A stretch of 20,942 nucleotides of DNA from an uncultured Eubacterium sp. GTDB taxonomy: Bacteria; Bacillota; Clostridia; Lachnospirales; Lachnospiraceae. Position numbers and translations under genes: made by a program. Location: the NCBI GenBank assembly GCA_910586045.1, contig CAJUIH010000062.1:1-20942 (forward strand), given 5' to 3'. Below the pieces are notes generated by a model that was not told where the DNA came from, searched no databases, and saw only the letters and a program-made list of their open reading frames with translations. Below are positions 15,301 to 20,942 of the stretch, piece by piece. The first letter of the stretch is position 1, and each line of letters opens with the position of its first letter.

Positions 15301-17166
15301 TTATCGTTGTTCCATCTGTTTCCTGATTTTTTCCACAATGCTGTCCGCATCCAGGCCGACCTGTTTTTTCAGCAGTTCCACATTCCCATGCGGGATAAAT
15401 TCGTCTTCCACCGCGATATGCAGCACCGGAACCGATATCCCGGCGCGGTCCAGATACTCCGACACCGCCTCGCCGATTCCGCCGGATAATACATTTTCTT
15501 CCATTGTTACCATTAATTTATATTTTTCTCCTGACTCGCGCAGCATCCGCGTATCCAGTGGTTTTGCAAATCTTAAATTAACTATCGCGCATTCCTGCCC
15601 TTTCAGCCGCAGGCTCTCACGTACTTGCAGTGCTGTCTTTACCATACTGCCGTAAGCAAGCAATACGACCTCTCCGTGTTCGTATAAAAGCTCGCTCTTT
15701 CCCCATTCAACCGGCGCGCGAAATTCCTCTAACTGGTCAAATGCCTCCCCCCTTGGATAACGGAGCGCAATAGGGTGCGAGAAATTAACTGCAAATTTAA
15801 TCATGTCTGAAAATTCCCATTTGTTCTTTGGCGCCATCAATGTAATACCCGGTATCGGCAGCAGAAACGAAATATCAAAAATACCCTGGTGCGTTTCTCC
15901 GTCGCTTCCTACGATCCCGGCGCGGTCAATGGCAAAAACAACCGGCAGATCCTGCAGACAGACATCGTGCAGTACCTGGTCATAAGCACGCTGTAAAAAA
16001 GAAGAATAAACGGCCAGGACCGGCCGGCACCCTCCAGCCGCCAGCCCAGCCGCAAACGTCACGGCATGTTCTTCCGCAATGCCGACGTCAAAGAAGCGTT
16101 CTGGGAACATATTGTGAAAACGTTTTAGTCCGGTTCCTGTTTCCATGGCCGCCGTAATCGCTACCACTTTCTCATCGCGGTCGCCCAATTTGCGCATAAC
16201 CGTTGAAAATATATCGGTATACCCCGCCTTTCTTTTTTTCTTTTTTGGCAGCCCGGTTTCTATTTCAAACGGCTCCGTTCCATGAAAGCGCGCCGGATTT
16301 CGCACGGCCGGTTCGTATCCGCGTCCTTTTTGTGTAATGACATGCAGCAGGACTGGGCCGTTGACACGGGATGCTTTTAACAGCATCGCAGACACTTTTT
16401 CCACATCGTGCCCGTCTACCGGCCCAAGATACAAGATTCCCATATCCTCAAACAGCATACCCGGAATTAAAAGCTGCTTAATGCCGCTTTTTGTCCTTCG
16501 GATCCGCTGTACAATCCGCTCTCCATACACTGGGATTTTATGCAGGGATTCCATCACGCCGCTTTTTAAGTCCTGGTACGCGTTTGCTGTACGGATCCCG
16601 CTGAGGTACTGCGACATACCGCCGACATTCGGCGAAATAGACATGTCATTATCATTTAAAATAATAATAAAATTCGTTTCCAGCTTGGATGCGTTGTTCA
16701 GCGCTTCAAACGCCATTCCCCCGGTCAGCGCGCCGTCCCCAATCACCGAAACGACCTGATACTGGTCCCCGGTCAGGTCTCTCGCGGCGGCCAGTCCAAG
16801 GCCCGCTGAAATCGACGTCGAACTGTGCCCGGTATTAAAACTGTCACAGGCGCTCTCTTTGGTTTTGGGAAATCCGCTCAGCCCCCCATATTGGCGCAGC
16901 GAATCGAACGCCTGTTTTCGTCCGGACAATATTTTGTGCGTATAGGACTGATGGCCCACATCCCATATAATTTTATCCTGCGGCAGATTCAAAGTCAGAT
17001 GCAGCGCCATCGTAAGTTCGACTACTCCCATATTTGAGGCCAGGTGTCCCCCCGTTTCCGATAAATGTTCAACCAGAAAACGGCGGATTTCCCCCGGAAG
17101 CTGCCGCAGTTCTTCCTGACTCAGCTTTTTGATATCGTTTGTTTTCTCTATTTTATCCAGTACCAT
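15301..17166 (-). CDS. dxs: 1-deoxy-D-xylulose-5-phosphate synthase
   Basis: A 621-aa thiamine diphosphate enzyme that condenses pyruvate and glyceraldehyde 3-phosphate, the first step of the MEP isoprenoid pathway; its product also feeds thiamine and pyridoxal synthesis. The N-terminal domain holds GHQSYTHKIL and the ThDP/Mg motif GDGALTGGMAFEALNN (about 143-158). The middle domain has GIAEEHAVTFAAGLA with the catalytic Glu and DRAGIVGSDGETHQG. The C-terminal transketolase domain is complete. Start supported by AGGAG before the ATG. It sits directly after ispA, so the start and a later prenyl-transfer step of the pathway are co-transcribed. Confidence 0.98.
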   Translation of the reverse strand: MVLDKIEKTNDIKKLSQEELRQLPGEIRRFLVEHLSETGGHLASNMGVVELTMALHLTLNLPQDKIIWDVGHQSYTHKILSGRKQAFDSLRQYGGLSGFPKTKESACDSFNTGHSSTSISAGLGLAAARDLTGDQYQVVSVIGDGALTGGMAFEALNNASKLETNFIIILNDNDMSISPNVGGMSQYLSGIRTANAYQDLKSGVMESLHKIPVYGERIVQRIRRTKSGIKQLLIPGMLFEDMGILYLGPVDGHDVEKVSAMLLKASRVNGPVLLHVITQKGRGYEPAVRNPARFHGTEPFEIETGLPKKKKRKAGYTDIFSTVMRKLGDRDEKVVAITAAMETGTGLKRFHNMFPERFFDVGIAEEHAVTFAAGLAAGGCRPVLAVYSSFLQRAYDQVLHDVCLQDLPVVFAIDRAGIVGSDGETHQGIFDISFLLPIPGITLMAPKNKWEFSDMIKFAVNFSHPIALRYPRGEAFDQLEEFRAPVEWGKSELLYEHGEVVLLAYGSMVKTALQVRESLRLKGQECAIVNLRFAKPLDTRMLRESGEKYKLMVTMEENVLSGGIGEAVSEYLDRAGISVPVLHIAVEDEFIPHGNVELLKKQVGLDADSIVEKIRKQMEQR

Positions 17167-17240
17167 ACACTTCTCCTAATCCTTCCAAAAAGGAATTTGC
17201 CCGCAGGCCGGACGTATTGCTGCTTTTTCAGAAAACAATC

Positions 17241-18182
17241 TTATTTTCTGCGCTGTATTAAATACAGCAGCAGCCGTTCCAAAAACTCATTTTTGACAGG
17301 CAGGCAGGCAAGATGCGCCATCGCTTCTTCTGTCAGCGTTTCCACCTGCTTTTTAGCCGCTTCGATACCATATAAAGAAACATAAGTGACCTTTTCATTC
17401 TTTTCATCCGACCCAATCGGCTTGCCTAGTTCTTCCAGTGTCCCTGTCACATCCAGAATGTCGTCCCGAATCTGAAACGCAACGCCGGCTTTTTCCGCAG
17501 CCTGCTCCAAAATCCGGGCCTGCGCTTCCCCGGCCCCGGCCAGTACCGCACCGGCCATCATGGAAGCTTCCAGCAAAGCCGCGGTCTTTAACCGGTAAAT
17601 AAAATCCAGCATATCCCGGTCCGCGCACGTTTCATTTTTTTCATTCTGCACATCCACAGCCTGTCCGCCGATCATTCCATAGATCCCCGCTTTTTTTGCA
17701 AGAATCTGCACGGCGCGCGCACAGCAGGAAAGATCGCCGTCCATAGCAAACGCCCGCATTGCTGTTTCAAAAGCATAATTTAATAATGCGTCCCCAGCCA
17801 GGATTCCCATGGCTTCCCCGTATACTATATGTGTCGTTTTCCGTCCTCTGCGGTACGCGTCATTATCCATAGCCGGCAGGTCGTCGTGTACCAGCGAATA
17901 CGTATGGATCATTTCGATCGCCGCCAGAAACGGCTCAATCACCCGGCCGCTGCCGCCGAACATCCGATACGTTTCTAACATCAGCATCGGACGCAGCCGC
18001 TTTCCCCCGGACAAAATACTGTAGTTCATCGCTTCCATAATCTGCTTTTGATATCCGTCTTCCCGCGGCAGATATGTTTGGATCACCGCTTCGATTTCTG
18101 CGGCTTTTTGCGCAATTTCTTCCTGAATCCCGGCATCGCCGGATTTTGGGCAGGCTGCATCGGATTCCTTTTTCTTATTCAT
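17241..18182 (-). CDS. ispA: Short-chain polyprenyl (farnesyl) diphosphate synthase
   Basis: A 313-aa trans-prenyltransferase elongating dimethylallyl diphosphate with isopentenyl diphosphate. The first aspartate-rich motif is HDDLPAMDND (with the two-residue insertion typical of bacterial farnesyl synthases) and the second is RDDILDVTG. GGKRLRP near residue 58 binds substrate phosphate. An N-terminal extension of about 20 charged residues is slightly long for the family. The start at 18182 has AAAGGA upstream. It is placed between xseB and dxs. Geranyl- or geranylgeranyl-chain specificity cannot be ruled out from sequence. Confidence 0.95.
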   Translation of the reverse strand: MNKKKESDAACPKSGDAGIQEEIAQKAAEIEAVIQTYLPREDGYQKQIMEAMNYSILSGGKRLRPMLMLETYRMFGGSGRVIEPFLAAIEMIHTYSLVHDDLPAMDNDAYRRGRKTTHIVYGEAMGILAGDALLNYAFETAMRAFAMDGDLSCCARAVQILAKKAGIYGMIGGQAVDVQNEKNETCADRDMLDFIYRLKTAALLEASMMAGAVLAGAGEAQARILEQAAEKAGVAFQIRDDILDVTGTLEELGKPIGSDEKNEKVTYVSLYGIEAAKKQVETLTEEAMAHLACLPVKNEFLERLLLYLIQRRK

Positions 18183-18223
18183 TTCTCATTCCTTTCGTTT
18201 CATCCAGGCAAATACAGCCATGT

Positions 18224-18511
18224 TTAAAATTCCTCCAGTTCCCCCTGTGCGCCGATCACGAGCATTTTCTGTTCAATCTGCGCTACTTTTTCATTGCAAA
18301 GCTTGAGCTTACGCACTCCCTCTTCATAATACCGGAACGAATCTTCGAGTGAGATCTGCGGGTTTTCCAATTGTAAAATACATTGCTCCACCTCAAGCAG
18401 CACATCTTCCAGACGCTGGCCGTCCGATGCTTCCTCGTTTCTTTCGGCATCCGCCCCGTTTATCTGGCTTTCTTCTTTGCCGCTTTGTTCGCTGTTTGTT
18501 TTGCTGTCCAT
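18224..18511 (-). CDS. xseB: Exodeoxyribonuclease VII small subunit
   Basis: A 95-aa subunit that binds XseA to form the single-strand-specific exonuclease VII. The conserved helical hairpin lies at about 33-90 (LEDVLLEVEQCILQLENP, then SLEDSFRYYEEGVRKL). The first 30 residues are a low-complexity acidic and polar tail not usual for the family, whose members are often about 75 aa. AGGAGG lies upstream of the start. It follows xseA by 106 bases. Confidence 0.93.
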   Translation of the reverse strand: MDSKTNSEQSGKEESQINGADAERNEEASDGQRLEDVLLEVEQCILQLENPQISLEDSFRYYEEGVRKLKLCNEKVAQIEQKMLVIGAQGELEEF

Positions 18512-18617
18512 TTTACTGCCGCCTCCTACGACCGATTTTTTACTTTTCTACGACCGGCGATAGTTCACTGCCGTGTATGATTTTCATTTTCCAGTCCGGC
18601 TTCCACCGGCTCCATGC

Positions 18618-19829
18618 CTACAGTTCCTGCCTTGGAATAATCTGCGAAACCGCGGCCTTGATTTTGCCATCCACCGTACGCACCGTAATATCCTCTCCAA
18701 TCCGCGTCTGCGACACATTCTGAAGCGGAATCCCCCGCGCGTCTGTTACAAAAGAAAAACCCTGACTTAATTTTTTTGCCGGAGATCCGGCTTCGAGCCG
18801 CTGTGCGAATAGCTGCACCCGATGCTTTTCTTTTTCCAGACGGATACGCATTCCCCGCCGCAACTGGTCTTCCAAATCAACCGCGTATTGTCTGCGGTTA
18901 TGTAGCACTGCTTTTGGGCTTAAATACCTAAGCTTTGTTCGAAGCTGTTCCTGTTTTTGATATTCCAGGCGGATGTGTTCGCGCATGCGCAGATGCAGGG
19001 TCGTTTTTAACACGCGTACGGCTTCACGAAACTGTGCATAATCATATACCGCAAGCTCTGCCGCGGCAGACGGCGTCGGCGCCCGCAGGTCCGCTACATA
19101 ATCGGCGATCGTGGTATCCGTCTCATGCCCGACCGCGGAAATAATCGGGACGGTGCATGCAAAAATAGCACGCGCCACAATTTCCTCATTAAATGCCCAC
19201 AAATCCTCAATCGAGCCGCCGCCCCGCCCAACGATGATCGTATCCACCGCAAGACGCTCCAATGCATGAATGCCGTTTACAATACTAGCCGCCGCCCCGT
19301 CTCCCTGCACCTGCGCCGGATACAAGATTAACTGTACAAAAGGGTTTCTTCTGCGGCTGATATTTCGGATATCCTGGATCGCCGCCCCGGTCGGAGCCGT
19401 AACGATCCCAAGCCTGCGGATATATTTGGGAATCGGCCGCTTATACTCCGGGGCAAACATCCCCATTTGCGCAAGTTCCTGTTTGAGCGCCTCAAAGCGC
19501 AGAAACAGGGCGCCCGCGCCGTCTAATTCAATCTGCCTTGCATAAAGCTGGTAGCGCCCGTCCCTTTCATACACTTCGACAGAACCCGTAACGACCACGT
19601 TATCCCCATCCCGCATACGAAATTTCAGGCCGTTTTTACGGTTTCCCGCAAACATCACCGCCGCGATCGTACCGGAAGCATCTTTCAATGAAAAATAAAT
19701 ATGGCCTGATCCGTGGTATTTACAGTTCGAAACCTCACCCTTGATACTGATTTTGCCCAGCATAAAATCCTGCGCAAACATATTTTTAATATAGGTATTG
19801 ACTTGTCCTACACTGTATATTCGTTTCAT
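18618..19829 (-). CDS. xseA: Exodeoxyribonuclease VII large subunit
   Basis: The 403-aa catalytic subunit of exonuclease VII, which degrades single-stranded DNA from both ends to short oligonucleotides. It opens with an OB-fold (YSVGQVNTYI, then GEVSNCKYHGSGHIYFSLKD), then the nuclease domain with TAPTGAAIQDI, GRGGGSIEDLWAFN and SAVGHETDTTIADYVAD. A coiled-coil region follows, then a C-terminal KLSQGFSFV segment. The start at 19829 (MKRIYSVGQ) is preferred: it matches the family N-terminus and GGGGAAG is well spaced. An ATG at 19847 has AAGGA too close, and a TTG at 19862 overlaps nusB and has no site. It follows nusB by 25 bases. Confidence 0.95.
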   Translation of the reverse strand: MKRIYSVGQVNTYIKNMFAQDFMLGKISIKGEVSNCKYHGSGHIYFSLKDASGTIAAVMFAGNRKNGLKFRMRDGDNVVVTGSVEVYERDGRYQLYARQIELDGAGALFLRFEALKQELAQMGMFAPEYKRPIPKYIRRLGIVTAPTGAAIQDIRNISRRRNPFVQLILYPAQVQGDGAAASIVNGIHALERLAVDTIIVGRGGGSIEDLWAFNEEIVARAIFACTVPIISAVGHETDTTIADYVADLRAPTPSAAAELAVYDYAQFREAVRVLKTTLHLRMREHIRLEYQKQEQLRTKLRYLSPKAVLHNRRQYAVDLEDQLRRGMRIRLEKEKHRVQLFAQRLEAGSPAKKLSQGFSFVTDARGIPLQNVSQTRIGEDITVRTVDGKIKAAVSQIIPRQEL

Positions 19830-19854
19830 TCCCTTTTGCTTCCCCATATCCTTA

Positions 19855-20250
19855 TCATACAAATTTTGCCAGCACGCCGTTTACAAAAGCAGGCGCCCCG
19901 TCGCTGCTGTAAATCTTTGCCAGTTCCACCGCCTCGTTGATCGCCACGCCGGACGGAATATCCTCGTCATATTTTAACTCATAAAGCGCCAGACGGATAA
20001 TCGTAAGATCCACTTTATTCATACGCTGCGTTTTCCATCCGGTCGCCTTTTCATTGATCATGGCATCCAGATCTTCCCTGTACCTGTAAATAGCACGCAG
20101 TTTCTGTTCGATATATTCCCGTTTCTTTTCATCCGTTTCTTCCAACGCTTCCATAGAAAGCCCGATCTGCTCTTCCATGCCCTTCGTATCATAAAAATCG
20201 ATTTGAAACAGCATTTTAAAAATATATTCCCTGATTTCTCTCCTGTTCAT
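19855..20250 (-). CDS. nusB: Transcription antitermination protein NusB
   Basis: A 131-aa all-helical RNA-binding protein that, with NusE (S10), forms the boxA-bound antitermination complex on rRNA operons. It begins MNRREIREYIFKMLFQIDF, the expected first helix, and contains RLALYEL, GVAINEAVELAK and FVNGVLAK in the C-terminal half. The ATG at 20250 has GAGAGGAAG just upstream. The open frame reaches 20442 but the extra part is leader RNA, not protein. It is placed between the Asp23-family gene and xseA, as in many Firmicutes. Confidence 0.96.
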   Translation of the reverse strand: MNRREIREYIFKMLFQIDFYDTKGMEEQIGLSMEALEETDEKKREYIEQKLRAIYRYREDLDAMINEKATGWKTQRMNKVDLTIIRLALYELKYDEDIPSGVAINEAVELAKIYSSDGAPAFVNGVLAKFV

Positions 20251-20280
20251 AACTTCCTCTCCATCACTTCCGGTCCGGAC

Positions 20281-20312
20281 GCAGCCTTTCCGTTCCTCTA
20301 GGGAACGGCTGC
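20281..20312 (-). other. Strong hairpin in the nusB leader
   Basis: A 7-bp stem CCGTTCC/GGAACGG with a 5-base loop, extended by a GCAG/CTGC pairing around a small bulge, 31 bases upstream of the nusB start. No T-run follows, so it is not a standard terminator. It may set transcript stability or processing. No convincing promoter was seen between here and the upstream terminator. Confidence 0.55.
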
Positions 20313-20336
20313 ACCCAAACAGCAGATATCCGCCGC

Positions 20337-20371
20337 AAAAAGAATAAAAGGAGTGCCGCAATGACACTCCT
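20337..20371 (-). terminator. Rho-independent terminator after the Asp23-family gene
   Basis: The stem AGGAGTG/CACTCCT (20349-20355 with 20365-20371) with a 9-base loop is followed on the minus strand by TTTATTCTTTTT. It lies 30 bases after the Asp23-family stop. It probably attenuates rather than fully separates transcription into nusB, since nusB has no clear promoter of its own. Confidence 0.8.
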
Positions 20372-20401
20372 AAACCCCCGTTGCCCGGCTTATTCCAAGC
20401 C

Positions 20402-20779
20402 CTATTTGCTGCTTCCCATATCAACACTGACAATTCGTACATTTACGGCATTGACCTCAAGTCCTGTCATCGTCTCAATCGCTGTTTTAATCTTATCCTG
20501 CACCTTTGCCGAAATATCCGGAATCGCATATCCGTATGCAATATTAATTGCTACATCTACCGTAACGCAATTATCAATCACATCCACTTTTACACCTTTT
20601 GCCAGATTTTTCTTTCCAAGCCGGCTGACAAGCTCATTCGTAATGTTGCCTGCCATAGAACCGACACCCTCTACTTCTGTGGCAGCCAGGCCCGCTATAA
20701 TGGTAACAACCTCGTCCGCAATGTTTACTTCGCCGAGATTGTCTTCCTTGATGCTGTATATTTTTCGATCTTCCGCCAT
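20402..20779 (-). CDS. yqhY: Asp23/Gls24 family envelope stress protein (YqhY-like)
   Basis: A 125-aa member of the Asp23 (DUF322) family. It carries the typical GEVNIADEVVTIIAGLAATEVEGV core in the first half, and VKVDVIDNCVTVDVAINIAYG with a C-terminal VNAVNVRIVSV in the second. Family members associate with the membrane or with cell-envelope and lipid homeostasis; in Bacillus, yqhY lies beside the accB-accC genes and nusB, and its loss disturbs fatty-acid control. The position just upstream of nusB matches that arrangement. AGGAGG is well spaced before the ATG, and a promoter lies about 55 bases upstream. The biochemical role is not settled. Confidence 0.9.
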   Translation of the reverse strand: MAEDRKIYSIKEDNLGEVNIADEVVTIIAGLAATEVEGVGSMAGNITNELVSRLGKKNLAKGVKVDVIDNCVTVDVAINIAYGYAIPDISAKVQDKIKTAIETMTGLEVNAVNVRIVSVDMGSSK

Positions 20780-20833
20780 GTAATTTCCTCCTATCCATCA
20801 TCCACTATGAGCAAGATTGCTCCAATTGACTTT

Positions 20834-20862
20834 ATTCTATCAGAATTTGTGTAAAATCACAA
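20834..20862 (-). promoter_or_regulatory. Sigma-A promoter of the Asp23-family gene
   Basis: On the minus strand TTGTGA (20857-20862), a 17-base spacer and TAGAAT (20834-20839) with an extended TGA just before the -10. Transcription would start near 20827, 48 bases before the ATG. A 16-bp palindrome TTGTG-6 nt-CACAA (20847-20862) covers the -35 and part of the spacer. Confidence 0.75.
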
Positions 20863-20890
20863 CCGTCTGTATAAAAATTCTTTTGTTTTG

Positions 20891-20916
20891 TGTAACAGTT
20901 CAGATAGGGTGTTACA
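20891..20916. promoter_or_regulatory. Inverted repeat upstream of the Asp23-family promoter
   Basis: A 7-bp perfect inverted repeat TGTAACA-12 nt-TGTTACA about 30 bases upstream of the -35. It could be a regulator operator, or part of the end of the preceding gene, which lies outside the window. Confidence 0.45.
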
Positions 20917-20942
20917 TTTTGGCTGCGGGGACGCCGGATAAG

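Noticed and set aside
20251..20442. N-terminal extension of NusB
   Set aside because: The extra 64 codons run through a hairpin and the upstream terminator, lack family similarity, and a good ribosome site precedes the internal ATG at 20250.
20847..20862. Rex or CRP operator at the Asp23-family promoter
   Set aside because: The TTGTG/CACAA half-sites are separated by 6 bases, while Rex and CRP sites need 8 between them.

Overview
The window looks like a chromosomal segment from a spore-forming anaerobic Firmicute of the class Clostridia, most likely a gut Lachnospiraceae or relative. Three things point there: an [FeFe] hydrogenase, a SpoIVB sporulation peptidase, and the order asp23/yqhY-nusB-xseA-xseB-ispA-dxs-tlyA-nadK-argR-recN-spoIVB, which is a typical clostridial order. 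No rRNA, tRNA, CRISPR array, integrase or intact transposase was seen.

Right half (about 9,790-20,942, all minus strand): a dense housekeeping cluster read from right to left. It starts at a clear sigma-A promoter before an Asp23/Gls24 protein, which has its own terminator. Then follow NusB (antitermination), exonuclease VII (XseA, XseB), isoprenoid synthesis (IspA, Dxs), the TlyA rRNA methyltransferase, NAD kinase, ArgR, RecN and SpoIVB. Spacings are short; tlyA and nadK overlap by 4 bases. SpoIVB ends at a strong terminator. The usual next gene, spo0A, is absent.

Left half (1-9,790): unrelated accessory or metabolic genes. They are a two-gene operon (an NAD(P)H-type GltD-like flavoprotein and an [FeFe] hydrogenase, minus strand), a plus-strand MscL channel with a C-terminal zinc ribbon, and a large secreted PI-PLC-domain protein. 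Next comes an AT-rich graveyard (about 8,100-9,600) of at least three broken genes: a trypsin-like protease with a frameshift, a metallo-beta-lactamase-fold fragment and a retropepsin-like fragment, joined by what look like internal deletions.

The most striking structure is a perfect 46-bp direct repeat with sharp edges at 8-53 and 9737-9782. It brackets the left half, and each copy sits just beyond a Rho-independent terminator of a minus-strand unit. The right copy lies exactly where spoIVB would normally be followed by spo0A. This suggests a terminator-associated mobile or recombination element, or the two ends of a 9.7-kb insertion, although no recombinase is visible inside.
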